Shown: positions 10,663 to 23,962, counted from the first letter of the stretch. The stretch: 64,000 nt of DNA from Sisyra terminalis (GCA_958496175.1 OY292274.1:16141689-16205688), one strand, 5' to 3'. Made by a program: numbers and translations. Notes: generated by a model not told the origin, from the letters alone.

Positions 10663-13221
10663 TTAATTATAATAACTAAATTTTATTTATTTCCGTATTT
10701 CCGGAAATTATTCTTTTGATTAATGAATTTATGAAATAAAGGTTTTTATTTTTCATTAAAAGTTATGGTCTAACGTCCCCTCTATATAGTTTTTAGAATA
10801 GCTTAAATTTTAGTTAAAGATATTACTAAAGCTATAATTACTATACCTGTATTGGGACCAATCATTCAAGCGAAACAATGACGATATTTTAGTAATATTC
10901 CAAATATTTCCAAGTAGTTTTATTTCTTTGTTACTTTACCTTAAAATAATCAAGAATACATTGTAATTAAGTATGACTTATAAGCAGGTAAAAAATATTT
11001 TTAATCATTAAAAGTCAGTAGTTGTAAAATTTTATGAACCTTTACCAAAATGAGGGGACCAGTCAGCATTTTTACGAAGATAAAAAGAAAATTTATAATT
11101 CAGGTTCGTTTATTTACAAAAAATAATTAATTGTCAAAACGTAAATGCAAATCAGAAATTAAACGACTTGTTTTTAATTTAAATAACGTGTAAGAATATT
11201 TGTGTAAAAAGATAACGTCAAGTTCTTATTATTGTGTTATGTTATTGTTATGGATGCCGTTGTTATTCACAAGTAGTATTTCAGTAGAATGTAATTTATT
11301 TAATATGCACTGCAAAAAGAGATAGAAATTTTGTAAAACATTGTATGGAAACGAGGAAACGTGAAATCAAGTTTTTCTTTTCTTCAATAAATTTCCATTT
11401 ACTATCTTAAAACAGAATAGCTATTATATCGTAAGTAGAATGTTTGTTTTTCTTTGCATTGCATTCATCAAGTTGAAATTGCATTAATTAATAAATATTA
11501 AGCGAGGTGAATATGAAATGTGTTGCATATCGTTATTAAACATTCTATTTGAGATATAAAACCTTTTTACGTTGAACCTAAATGTTTTTGTCAAAAGGAG
11601 AAATTGAAAAATAAATGCCTCGTTTACCATCTCGATTTACTATATAACGGACAGTAATTACATATCGGATTTATATTTTAAAGAAGAGAGAACAAAAAAT
11701 GAAAAAAAAGTATATATACGAGGGCGTTTTTATTTATTATCAATTATTTTATATTTTAACAAACACGCCTCTCCTTTCAGTCGCCACACTTGAAGTCTTT
11801 TTAAAACTTGAGGACTTGATGTGAGCTGAGCTGTGCTGTTTGCTGCATTGTATTTTTCTCGTTTCCCTCGAATGTAAAAGGCGCTTATGGTGAATGTTAT
11901 GTATATGAGGAAGAAAATGTCGGGGGTGTACACAGACATGCCATTCAAACAAGATAAACGAACAGGAGACGAAGAAGAGCCCCACACGTACCTATGTATA
12001 TACATACATATCTGTCCACAATATCCAATCAAGTGTATACAAAACATTGTACACGAAGTCCTAATAATTTTAAATACTGGACAAGTTAGCAGGCAAGCAG
12101 AGGCACTCAGGTACTTCGAAGAGAAGATGCCCAGAAAGGATGGATGGAAGTCAAATTGGCGAATACTAACTTATTATGTACTATGCAACATCTAGAGTCT
12201 AGATCACAGAGCTCAGTATTAACTTTATCAGTGTAAATCATACCAAAAATATTTACCATAACAAACAAAATTATCATCATGCATGCTTATTCTAAGACTA
12301 TTCCTTCCAAGTTTTGATTTTTATTATGAAATACAATGCCAGGGGTTGTAAATATTTTTTTTCGTTTCCTTTTAATGGATGTATAATTAAATACGGTACC
12401 ATTAAAAAGATCGTAAAATTCCAGTTAGAAAACCAAAAGAAAAAATATAAGTGAGAGATTATAGCATAAATATGCGTCTACTTGTTAAAAATGACTAAGA
12501 GATTATACCTTATTAACAATTTCAAAAACTAATTAATAAAATTTATTGAATGACCTCGATTTTGTACAATTTTCATGTATTTCAACTTTTATTGTGCCTA
12601 TACATAAAAGTTACTTTATTTATGTCTAATTTTTCAGTAGAAAAACAAATACTTATTTGAAAGTGATTTTTCAAATAAAATTGGAATACTTAGGTATATG
12701 TTTCTGATGGCTCACAAATATTGAAATTATTAAAAAAAAAAAAATAACTGCACAAAATTCCTGAAAAATAACATTTCTATTCGCTCATGGTTCATTTTTA
12801 GTTACAAACTATACGTGATACAGTAGAAATTAAAATCTGTAATGGTATATGAACCGTTCTCTTTTACATGTAGAGTTCTGAACAACAAAGTCGAGAGAAA
12901 TATCGGTTACTACACATTTTTATGACTGTTAATTGATATGAATCCAGTTCTCTAAAAAAAATTCAAATTTTTATCAAACCAAAAAAAACTGCTTTAATTG
13001 AAAATTTTAATCGTAGTTAAAAATAATGTGCAATGTTGAAAGTCTTTTTCCAATAAAATTTTAGAGACCAAAATCTGGAAACGCAATAGTGCTACGTCAA
13101 AACAAGCCGAGGGTAGATTGGCTCTAAATCCCTATTATCAAAGTGTTTCGAAATCTTTACAAACCTTCATATAGTTTCGCTATAAAATAGGGAATTTACA
13201 TTTTCAGAGTAAAGCAGTCCC
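10663..13221. other. AT-rich stretch, nothing assignable
   Basis: A less AT-rich patch at about 11760-12150 has overlapping open frames on both strands (up to 105 codons) without recognisable motifs. No gene is called. Confidence 0.4.
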
Positions 13222-13378
13222 TTCACGCTCCAACTTGCAGTCCAACTTGTGGTTCGACTTTCGATGTTGGATCTAAAGTCGGACCGTGAATGGTGTTGTT
13301 AAAAGTTGGATGTCTAGCTGATCATTTAGGCGATCTAACTAGTAGTCCGACTAGTTGGACTGCAAATCGGAGCATGAA
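13222..13378. repeat. Short MITE-like element with inverted ends
   Basis: The left end TTCACGCTCCAACTTGCAGT is matched in inverted orientation by the right end (TTCATGCTCCGATTTGCAGT on minus), and similarity continues inward through CCAACT. The 157-bp unit is clearly GC-richer than its surroundings and has no coding capacity. Internal words GTCGGAC and GTCCGACTAGTTGGAC give further small palindromes. Superfamily unknown; no clear target-site duplication. Confidence 0.65.
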
Positions 13379-13891
13379 TTGAATATGATGGTGAATTTAA
13401 ATTGAGTATCATAGGTTTTATTTGTCAAATTTTAATACTTTAATTTATATTTGTTTCAAAAACGTTGATTAGGTCACTAAAACATCAAAACATTTTTCAG
13501 GGTTCGGCGATATGTAACCCAGTTGTATCATGTTTGAAGCTCTTCAGTAATTTAACAGAAGCACCTTCATATTGAAAAATTAATTGCAAATATAAATACA
13601 TGTTTCATAACGCAGATAACGGATATTTTTTTCCTGCACATACATATTACCGATCTACGTATTAAGACCTGGCTCTTTATAAATAATTGATAGCAAAGGA
13701 GAAAAATTACTCTTAATTCCAGAAAAATTGCCGACTCATACCCAAACGATATTTGCCGAGTCCTAGAAGATTGAATTTTGATATACAGAGTAGGATACTT
13801 AAATACATAGCAGAAAAATAAAAGAAATTTTCATGGGATTTTCTATTGTTCTTGTTGTTCTATCATTGAATGTTTGTTCTATCATCACGAA

Positions 13892-14659
13892 CAGGGATCA
13901 CCAAACTTGTTAATCATCGACCTCTAAATAATTTTCGAAAACCTTCATCGATCACCACAAAAGTAATTTTCAGTTAATTTACTACTGAGTTGCACTACAG
14001 GGTGTTTGATTTACTAAAAATTTATCCCTCTTGTTGTCGGCTAATACAAAACTTTCATTACGGATTTTAAATTAGAATTTAAGAAAAGGTTTCAGATTTT
14101 AGGAAAGTTTAGAATGGCATAGATATCCTCAGCAGCATTTTCTCTGCATCCTGGTGGTGAATGGAGCAACGAAGCTGCAATTCTCTTCGGAATTAATAAA
14201 GTTACTCTGCAAGTGAAAATGATGGATTTCCAAGAAAACATAGTTTTAAAAAACAAACATGCGAAAGTTTCCAGTGAAGATTTCTGGATAAAATGTGTGT
14301 ATGATAATAAATATCCAGAATTGCAAAAATTTACATTGCAACTTCTTATTTGTTTGGGTCAACATATATTTGTGAAGTAGCATTTTCGGAGATGAAATTC
14401 ATTAAGAATGAATTTCGATCTCGACTTACTGATGAACATCTCCAGGATTTAATGTCCAACGCTTGCATCAATTTTACTCTAAACTTCAGGTAGATAGTCC
14501 ACGACAAAAAATGTCATTTTCTCATATATTTAATGGCTTTGTTTTTTCCGAAATTACATTTGTTTAAAAAAAATGTTTTTCTAAAAAATGCTGTGGGAAC
14601 CGCGGTGGTCATTTTACTTCTTAAAATGGACCCCTAGCGAAACTAATTGATGACCCCTG
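13892..14659 (+). mobile_element. hAT-type transposon relic
   Basis: The left end CAGGGATCACCAA pairs with an inverted right end CAGGGGTCATCAA (ending at 14659), a hAT-like terminal repeat matching at 11 of 13 positions. Between them is the C-terminal part of a hAT transposase (separate entry). The 8-bp flanks do not match, so the target-site duplication is gone or the ends are misplaced. A similar alternative right end, CCATGGGTCGTCAAAG on minus, lies near 14955. Confidence 0.55.
14150..14493 (+). pseudogene. hAT transposase C-terminal fragment
   Basis: One frame reads NEAAILFGINKVTLQVKMMD ... NKHAKVSSEDFWIKCVYD ... YPELQKFTLQLLICLG; a second frame continues STYICEVAFSEMKFIKNEFR SRLTDEHLQDLM and ends at TAG 14491-14493. 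The block ALQLL-x-FGSTYICE-x-AFS-x-M...SRLTDEHL is the C-terminal dimerisation region of hAT transposases of the group that includes SCAND3/ZBED and GTF2IRD2-like host proteins. A one-base shift near 14357 breaks the frame, and the catalytic core upstream is missing. Confidence 0.75.
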
Positions 14660-16817
14660 ATGTATACTATGTATCGTATAAAACTTTCTATAAAAATATT
14701 TTTCCTCCAAGAGATCATTTTTAATTTATTTTTGGTACAAAAACAGATATAAAGTAAGTTTTATACCTACTCAAAATTGTTATATACTAATCTCTACTAT
14801 TTGTTGTAATTATTATTACTGTTATTATTTGTAAGTATTACTATTTGTATATTAAGATCTGTTTAAATAACCCAATCGACTCTTTAGTTATAATCGACTC
14901 CCCAATAGTGTTAAATCGATCCTCTGGATCTATGTAGACCACTTTGACGACCCATGGCCTAGAATTTGAAATAGTTGCATTTATTTTATGTCAATATTCA
15001 TAATTGGTATTTACCGGACTTGACGGAGCTTTCTTGTGCTAAAGCCTCTGTCTGATAGGTTAAATTAACAGTATTCATTTCCTCTTAATACTATAAAGTT
15101 TGTTCTTTTTTTTAAATTTCTGTTTAAAACTTCTTGTAGTTATTTAGTTAAACTGTTCAATGTTATGCAAAAAATGATGAATAATATTCCACGTGTTACA
15201 ATAATAATTAACGTTTGTACCTAGACGAATCAATATAATGTAGGTAGATTTAACTGTGCTTTGAAAACTAACGAAATAGATTTTCCACTTCAGCAGAAAT
15301 CACTCAACTTAATTAGTAAATTGCATATTCAAATTATCATTTTCTCTTTGACTAATTAAAATCAACAATAGAGTTACATATTATTATTGTATTATTTGCT
15401 TTTTTTAATGGCTAGTAATGCTAGAGAAATTTGGCGAAAGAACTGATTCATCTATCGTTAATTAAGACTATTAAAAAAAATTATAATGAATATAGGAAAA
15501 AATAAGTGAAAACGTTTGTTGTTTTAAAGTGTTAACGAATATATGAATTTCAATATAATGGACATGTGAGTTAATTTTATTAAATAATTAATTAACAACC
15601 AATAGCAGGTAAATAATGTTATATACATAGTTGTGTAAATCTTTCTTTAGATTCTTTTCTTTAATTTCGATTTTAAATTAAATTTAAAAAGAAATACATC
15701 AATAACTTATTATTAAAATTGGTTATTTATTAGATGAGTGATTCTAGTGTACAATTCTACTTTATTTTTCGTTCTTTAGAAATATTAAGTCAGGTTTTTG
15801 AAAGCTGAAAATATTGCCCGCAAGCAAATCAAAGACTCCTTTCCTGAACATGGAGGAATTGAATCTTATCTTTCAATTCATTGGTCTGGAAAATTAGCAT
15901 TACAGACATAATGGACAAAAAGGGGTACACACATATAGATTGGAGTAGGTATATAGCTTAATTTTCAAACATTATTTACATTATGCACAAACTTGAAGAA
16001 ACGTACAGAAAAAAAGAAATGAAATCGTTTTACTCCTCAACGTGTTTATTATTGTTATTTGATCAAGTAATTAACGTTTGTGTAAAAAGTAAATTACAAA
16101 TTCTTCGATGGATGGCTTTTAGTTTGAATTTAGTGGTGTGTAACTCTCGAAAAAGATCATTAATGTGGATATAATTATAAGGATGTAGAAAATGATATGT
16201 CATTTGGCCCTTACGTACTTGTGTGCATATGGCCGAAGAAAAAAATGATGATGATCTCGTCGACTATACTGCAGAGTTAATATTTTTCTCTAAAATATCC
16301 ATCACGTGACATCCTGTTCTGTAGTTTTATGCCGTCTTATGGCCTCTATCAGCTCCACTGTATTTTAATGCCATTTATTACGACATTCGTGTGAGTGATG
16401 ACCACAAAACACGGTCATTATTTTGTCATTGTGTTATGGGACTGTAGTGCGTTTCAGCAGTTTAAGTATTTTTTTCTTTTATGTGTTTGATAAAATGGAA
16501 AAAAAATGACAAAAGAGAACGCATACAAGGTTTCTGTGCTGCATTTATAGCTATTAACTTCAATTAAATATTAATTTTTTTCTGGGTATAATTAAGAAAA
16601 TTATCCGTGAATTTCATTTTAATTGCTTAATAAGAGAATTTCAAGTCTTATCTTATTGTTTTTTGTTTTACAAAAAAGAAATAATAAATATCATGACAGT
16701 GCAAAAAGAATTGTAATTTGATTTTCACAAAGACAATTATTCCAATCAGAAATATATGAAAGATATCGTAAGTATATACATATTTATAAAGACGGGTTGA
16801 AAGATATCATCTCAATT
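14660..16817. other. AT-rich stretch, nothing assignable
   Basis: Near 14875-14960 words such as AATCGACTCCCC and GACGACCCATGG resemble the end of another decayed hAT-type element. Otherwise nothing is recognisable. Confidence 0.4.
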
Positions 16818-17006
16818 TTATTGTTGGAACGTTGAATACGATTGAGTATCTCTTTCATCTTGGTACGACACAAGAGGTCCCCAATCATAACTGTTGAGGG
16901 ACATGGAAGGTCTTGTCGGCCAATTGTATGCAACACAGCGGTCTTTCTTTTTCAAGCAATTACAATCATGTAAACTTATTGTTAAACAATGTTTCAAACT
17001 TGTCAT
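16818..17006 (-). CDS. Unrecognised short reading frame, possible terminal exon
   Basis: This 62-codon frame stands out because its composition is not AT-driven: it contains HDCNCLKKKDRCVAYNWP and ends NSYDWGPLVSYQDERDTQSY plus STFQQ. The DNA is also less AT-rich than its neighbours. The frame is open only slightly upstream (two TGA codons lie just before the LSDRIPIKR segment), so if real it would be a last exon entered from an acceptor near 17000-17035, though I see no strong acceptor. No family is recognised, and it may equally be a fragment of an old repeat. Confidence 0.22.
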   Translation of the reverse strand: MTSLKHCLTISLHDCNCLKKKDRCVAYNWPTRPSMSLNSYDWGPLVSYQDERDTQSYSTFQQ

Positions 17007-17082
17007 ACGCTTAATTGGGATCCGATCGGAAAGTCAAGATCGTCAGATTATCGCGCTATACGTCCACGTTCCATTATCCTGA

Positions 17083-19419
17083 AGAGATGGAATCTTAAAA
17101 AAAGCAAACGTAGTGTGCAACCAATGAATAATATGTACTAAATGAAACCATGCGGAAAATGTAATTTTTACATATTTTTTATGAATCATCCGATTCTTTT
17201 TTATTATTATGTAGGAGTATTTGTTTCTGCTTTTTTTTTCTCTCTAGTTAAATAGAAAGGCGTGGATTTTATGAATACATTAATTTTTGTAACAAGTCAA
17301 TTTTATATGATCATACAGAAGGAAATTTCTTGTCAAAGTAACGTGGAAGTCTCTCTGATATTTTATACGTTTGTGGTCAATTTTTTTTCTTAAATAACTC
17401 AATCAAAGAGAAGGTAAACAAAATTTGGTTAAAAAATCAAACTAAAAATGAATTATGAATTTGATGGACAGATGATGAATAACGATTACGAAATATCTAA
17501 AGGTTAGAGACCTCGATCATCTTTTACACTAACGTAAGGTGCTTCGTTGTTCATTTATCACAAAAAATTTTGGGAATTCGAAAAAGGATTCAAACGACAA
17601 AGATAAATTTATTAAATCGAAATATTCACGTCTTAGATTTTCTAATTGATGTTTTATCTATTCATCAATCTCAAACGACAACTTTATCACGTAACCTTTA
17701 TTTATGTCACCGATCAATTTTATCTTGAAATTCATACAGCAAAATTTTTCTACCATCGAACCAGTGACATTAAGAACGTGATTAAAAGATAAGTCTGTTC
17801 AAATAACTTGAGTGACAAAAATATTTTTATTCAAAAAAATAAAATAAAAATAAATCTCGATCTAGAAATTGATACAGCTTTCGCCTTTCTGTTTTTGACC
17901 ATGACAAACTTTCTTCTTTTTTCTTTAAAAAAAAAAAATAATAAGAACTAATCGTGTGTAAGCATAATATAAAAAAATATATATCATTCTTCTTTCATCT
18001 TTCATTGATCAAAAAAATTAACGTTGTGTGTAACAAACTGACATTTTTTTTTATTTTTTGATCAATATCAACAACGTCATATTTATTATAATGGTTGGTA
18101 ACCAATCCGAGGCAGGTCATCTCATACACGAAACAATGTTAATATCTCAAGAGTACACTTGAAATTTTCGACCTGTGGTCTCATCTTTAAATGTGTATGG
18201 ATTTTAAAGGCTGTCTCATTCTGTTCATTAGAGGAGACAATATTATAGACATCTGTTAGATTGGGATAAGATATATCTTTCCTTCACTTAATGAGTGGTG
18301 ATATTTAGAAAAAAAAATGAACTCAAGTAGATTAAGAGATCCTCTTCTCCATATTCTGCTTATATTCATACAAAGTTACATTATGTTAATTAACCATTAA
18401 GACATAACGTTTCTCCTACAAAGATTTATCGATTATTAACTTTGATTAAATTTCTTATACGGAAATTTTAAATATTTTATTTGATTCCTCAAATTTATAC
18501 ATTGTTTGTGTCATTTGCTTGTTATTCCCTCAAAGTCAATGTGATTTTATTATTTTTAAGCAATTTATTCCGCTTCTTTGATAGGTGATACTTAAAATTT
18601 ATAGTGGTGTAAGCTCTACAGTGTTAAGTAGAAATTGAGTAAATCTTAACAAAAGAGACCATCAAAAATTCAAAACAAAAATATATGTTTGAAATAATAA
18701 ATGGAGAAAATTGATGTATACATTAACAAGTAAATGTGTGACTCATACTATTGGCTTATTAAGATATAAACTTATTTATTAATTCTTTTTAACTTCCCAT
18801 AATTGTAAACTATGTAAATTAGGGTGTCCCAAGCTATAAAGGCATTTTTTTTCGAATTTCGATGCGCATACTCTCTATTTTTTTCTATTTGACCTTATTA
18901 TAACTCAAATATTAAATATTATCGCTATCGAAGAACGATAACCTGTACCGACTTGGTATCAAAGTTTTAATATAAACATAAATATAAAAATTATATAGGC
19001 ATATAAGATCTTGGTTAATTTGGTAAATAAAACACTGCTTTGTCTGTGTCTTATATTTATTAAGAATTTATTATTAAAAGAACTTATTCAGTAGTTTTTC
19101 TTTTCAACGTTGATTTTTCCAGTTAGAATATAAGTTGATTGAAACAAAGTCATCGATGATTTTCTCTGAAATATAAAATGAGCGTACCCTTATCATATAT
19201 CTTAGTAATAAATAAAACTTATACTATTGCTTGCCAGACTAACCGTAAAATGAGTTACTAAGTTCGTCTTTCGATGGGATATAGCGTTTATTTTTTGTAT
19301 AATTTTTACATTTAGTTTTTGGTCTACATCATCAACGGACAAGACTGACAGTTCATCTATTAAATACCATAAATGCTGGCAGAGCTTCTGTAAAGCTGAT
19401 TTTGAGATTCATTTATCTA
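17083..19419. other. AT-rich stretch, nothing assignable
   Basis: No recognisable gene or repeat. Word repeats such as TTTTTTGATCAAT around 18007 and 18055 form a loose inverted pair but are too simple to interpret. Confidence 0.4.
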
Positions 19420-20200
19420 TTTTTTCATAAGCTTTCATGGCCGTAAAGCATAAAAAGCATAAAGCATACAAATTTTCCAGATTAGGTGTTTTTAAAGCTA
19501 AATTGCATTGCAGTCAAGGCTTAGCGTTGGATGCCAATAGTTAATGCCAGTAAATCAATTCTCAATAGTCATCTTTAGTGATTTCTTTAGTTAACTCAAT
19601 TCGGTAAAATACTGTTCTGTTCAATTCTGATACATTGAGGTATGATAAATTTTCAGTACTATTCTGTATTTTATTGGAATCAATATTTTTCCAATTTTCA
19701 TGGAAATTTGTCAATAATCGAGTGTCAAGACTTTTTAATTGTCTGACTAATTTTTTCTTCAAACATGCCTTTGAATAATAATTCGATGACAGCAAGTAAA
19801 AGGGAGCATTTCTTTACTTAGTTTCTGTCCAAGAAGCACAGAAGTTCCATTATTACAACCTGTATGTGAAGCAGTAGTATCACAACAAAGAATTTGCACT
19901 TTATTTCCAAGATTTCAGTCAATAATGACGTTCCAAACTGCCTGTTCTCCTTCCCGAAGAGTTGTCCAATTTTGGTACAGCGATAAGTTGTTCTTTATTA
20001 CCATATGAAATAACTATCAGTAATCGTTCTTCTTTTGATTTTATAGACTTGAAGCCAGGAAGAGTTTATTATCCTAATGGACAGTTACAGTATCCGGTAC
20101 TCATTTTAGGAATCGATTTTCATAGCTTCTCATGCTCTTTTCGCTTTTCCCTACCAATTTTTTGAATAGAGGAATTACTTATGAGAAATTTATCATTTTT
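19420..20200 (-). pseudogene. Relic of a transposon-like protein (CCDTTASHTG motif)
   Basis: Read on the minus strand in shifting frames: NKEQLIAVPKLDNSSG, then EQAVWNVIID, a stop, NLGNKVQILCCDTTASHTG, NNGTSVLLGQKLSKEMLPF, CCHRI, then a frame with TRLLTNFHENWKNIDSNKIQ and finally a segment like TAMQF. I recognise the pattern C-x-DTTASxTG...LL...LGR...CRHH as a multi-copy protein in insect genomes that behaves like a mobile-element product, but I cannot name its superfamily with confidence. Several frameshifts and stops show it is dead. The 77-codon open frame at 19562-19795 is one surviving piece and not a separate gene. Confidence 0.5.
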
Positions 20201-23200
20201 ATGTTCCAGTGCTTCAATAGTTGCTTCAGTAGTAAGCACACAATATCTTATATCAACTGACGTCTATCTTATACTACCACTTGTTTTGGAGTTATGAAAA
20301 TTTTCTAGTTAAAGTTTCATTAGTATCGAATTATGTGCTTATAGTTGAGATGGGCAAATTTACTTATATATGCATTATTTCAGAATCAGAAGACAAAACT
20401 TGTTGTCATCATCTGATTCTAATAATATTATTGAAGATTAAAGGTTGTTTTTTTTTTTTACTAAGGCCTTTATGTGCTTTCATAATATGTCCATATTTCA
20501 ATTAAATTGGTTCACTCATTGTTGAAAAAAGCATTATTTACTAATTTATCGGTTTTTACGATTTATTTGCAAATAAAAAGATATAGAAAGTTGAAAATTA
20601 GAGAATAAATGCATCATTTTAGTATCAATATAACTTCCAAGAAATACCTTTTTGGGGTCAATTTTTTATCGCTATCGTCCTATGGTTTTTTATATGCATT
20701 TCGCTTTAGTCAATATTTTTGAACAATCGGAAAAATATTTACTATACTTTTCTCCAGATGTCACATAAAATTTGATTAATTGCAAAAATTACGTTTTCCT
20801 TAAAAACTATACATTTTCCATACACAATGACAAATGATTTTTAAAGTTGTGAAAAAATAAAAATATGTTTCCTCATTTTCTAGCCTAGTCAATAATCTCA
20901 AGTAAATCTCTAAAAAATTATTCACTGGATTTTGCGTCAAATTGCAATTGTAGTTTGCTAGTTTGGAAAAATAAATAATTAAAATGGTCAGTATTGACTC
21001 AGTATTGAATGTTAAATGAAAAGCTAAGTCTTTACATACACTAAACAGTAAGCACAATTAACCTTCATTTTCAAAGAAAAAAAGGAAAATAATTTTTAGG
21101 GTAGAAAAATGTTTTCCATATAAAATAGTTCCAATAACAGTATTATTGCGTATTTGTTTTAAGCACTCCTTTTATTTTACATGATAAATCTCTGTTATTA
21201 TTCTAGATTCATTGTTTTGTACCAGAAACCTTATTCTTTTAAGCCAATTTATCCCATTGGTTTCTTGTATTTGATTCATTACGAAATAAAATCATGTTAT
21301 TTAAATTATTTTGGCTATTCTTTTCTGTTTAAATCAAATAAAAGGTAAGGAAGATATTTTTATTTGTTATGTATTTCTTGACACTAACATAGTCGACGTT
21401 TTTCTTTTGTCACGCTTACGTGTAGTAGCGGGTAGAGGCTAGTTGGAAATAAAATCCAAATAAATCAATGAAGAGTGAAGAAATAAATGCAAATGTTGAG
21501 AACCTAAACATTTAAGCTGACCTACATACATCATTTTACTGGGATTAGCACAGGACGAGGATTAACATCTGCACGAAGATGAAGCGGTTGTGCTGATTAT
21601 TAGCATTTCCTTCCCCTGTCAAGCCCACATGGACCGACCCCTTGAATCATTGAAATTTCCAACGCCCATTTCCGTATCTCAATTAACTTCACTATTACGG
21701 TTAATGCAAACAAAAATTACATTGATCTCAGCACATAATTTTTTTTTCAGAATATATTTTTTTCTATCTAGATTTTTCCGCGTTTTGTGGTTAGTTTTAT
21801 GACTTTGCCAATGGTTTCGGTTCATTTCTTCTTCAACACGTTCATCCGTGTTGCTCTTCTATTTTAACTTTACCGCCACACATTCAATTGCTATTTACTT
21901 GATTTCAGAGCCATCGACACGATTGCATTGCACTATTTTATAAATGCAGTACAGTTATTTCTCTATAGATATACAAAATGCAATTTATTGAATGTTGAAT
22001 GTCTTAGAATAAGAAAACATGAAAAAAAAATACTACACAACCTTTCGTAAATAAATTGTTCCAGAGAATGATTCCGTTCTCCAATCTAACTGTAATGAAA
22101 ATTTTTCTGGTTTGTTTTGAATTTTTTGTGTTATTTTTTTATGAATAAAAAAAATATTTACATTTGCTATGCTCCTTTCGAATAGAATGTGTAATAAAAA
22201 TAATGTGAAATATTTATTTTCGTATCAATGGCCCCATTTGTTTGTATGGCACCGTACTGGATTACGCCTCCCGGAGTGGAATATACAAAACCTTAACAGC
22301 AGGGAATGGATCCGGCACCCACAACCAGTGGCGTTAGATGGCACAGCATAGGGTAAACGTCACATTATATTGAAGATGTGGTCCATAAGTTTCAAGATTG
22401 ATTTGCTTTTTGAAAAACGTAATATCAGGGAAATAGTTTCAGAATAGTACTCATAATGTTGTTCCATATATAACCGACCACTGATACCTTTATTTTTCTA
22501 AAAAAATTATTAAAATCTTATTTCAATATAAGCTTCAATTTCGAGACGTTCCAAACCTCAATTTAAATATATGATATTGATAACTTTTCCAAAAGAAAAA
22601 TAATTTATGGATCTAAGGCCGCAAGCTATGTACATGAGGCTTATTTAAATCTTTCTTACATCTCTTTATATGAGTTTTTATTGTAATTCGATGGTAATGT
22701 AACTAATTTGCATTTAATTACTTTTATCATCCCCACAAACATTAAGTTTTTATACAGACACAACTTTAATTTACTCATTTCAAAATTGAAAATAATTGAC
22801 TTTATTTACTATACTTAATATTAAAATGAGGTTTTAAAAATACTGCAAAAGGGGCCATGATTTTCTTAAATATAAAAAAATGCATAACTACTTGTACTAT
22901 ATTTGGTTTTAAACTTATTTTATAATCCAACAATAAGTTTCTGAACATCTTAAATACGTGTAATATGTAAGTAGTATTCCAACAATAATTGAGACTAAAT
23001 TAGTGTATCTTACTATAATTTTTATTTCAAAAACTAGAGCCATACATATTCAACAGAACAAATATTCAAGTTTTGGACTTCGACATTGAAGCTTCAGCGT
23101 AAATTATTTCGTTCTTTTAATATCCTATTGCTTTTAGTGCATGTTTCTATTATATCAAAAGGGTAAATAGATTAACACTTTAACAGTTATAGTAAAGGGT

Positions 23201-23420
23201 TCTGCGGGTTGCCAAGACAGGTTTTTTAATTATTATTTTCCAACTAAAATTAATATTTTCAAAGATAAAGTAAATTTTCTAGAAAGTTAAACGGAAAATG
23301 TATATTTTGAAGGTAAGTTGTAGAAGGCACAGTGAGGGATGCTGTGGGTTACTAAAGAAACGCGTTAAGTTTCACAAATATATTATTTGTATTTCTATTC
23401 TTTCAGGTCTAAATCGATGA
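20201..23420. other. AT-rich stretch, nothing firmly assignable
   Basis: Mostly low-complexity AT-rich DNA. A compact GC-richer island at about 22225-22365 (CACCGTACTGGATTACGCCT and following bases) lies inside a 60-codon open frame on plus; it has no recognisable domain on either strand and could be an old repeat or conserved noncoding segment. Confidence 0.4.
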
Positions 23421-23729
23421 ATAATATAAAGGATAAATCAGGATGTGATAGACCAAACAAATTAGCAGTGTTTTTTTTATTTATTCCAATTTGCAACGTT
23501 TCGTCGGTGTGATTCCAACTTCATCTGGCAGCCTTGTAATATTTAATAACAACACATACTTACATGGTTAAAAAAATTCCTATGTTAGACTTCTGGTGAT
23601 TATTAAATATTACAAGGTTGCCTGATGAAGTTGGAATCACACCGACGAAACGTTGCAAATTGGAATAAATAAAATAAAACACTGCTAATTTGTTTGGTCT
23701 ACCACATCCTGATTTATCCTATATATTAT
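23421..23729. repeat. Foldback (palindromic) repeat P2 with hammerhead-like motif in both arms
   Basis: Two arms of about 130 bp are near-perfect inverted copies, starting GGATAAATCAGGATGTG and running through AGACCAAACAAATTAGCAGT towards a loop of about 45 bases. The right arm holds CCTGATGAAG, a GTTGG-AATCACA-CCGAC hairpin and GAAACGTT (23621-23651); the left arm holds the same on minus (23498-23528) with CCAGATGAAG. Both arms contain an A/T tract (AATAAATAAAAT) just outside the motif, as in P1. The high arm identity implies a recent insertion. No coding capacity. Confidence 0.85.
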
Positions 23730-23962
23730 TTGCATTTTTTTTAAATTCAAAGTCTATGGAAAATTCGAGGGGAACTAATACTAATTATATTAATTTTATT
23801 GGTAAAACTTAATAAATAAAAGAATATTTTTAGCTTAATGAATCGGTATCAATGTGCAGAGTAATTGGTTTATTTTATAGTAACAAATAGTGACGATGAT
23901 AGATTAGTAATTGGTGAAGAGCTTCAATAATAATGAATAGTACGTTTTAAACGTAAAGACAG

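Noticed and set aside
11730..12195. Overlapping open frames of about 100 codons on both strands
   Set aside because: Opposite-strand overlap, no domain, no splice context; probably chance in a less AT-rich patch.
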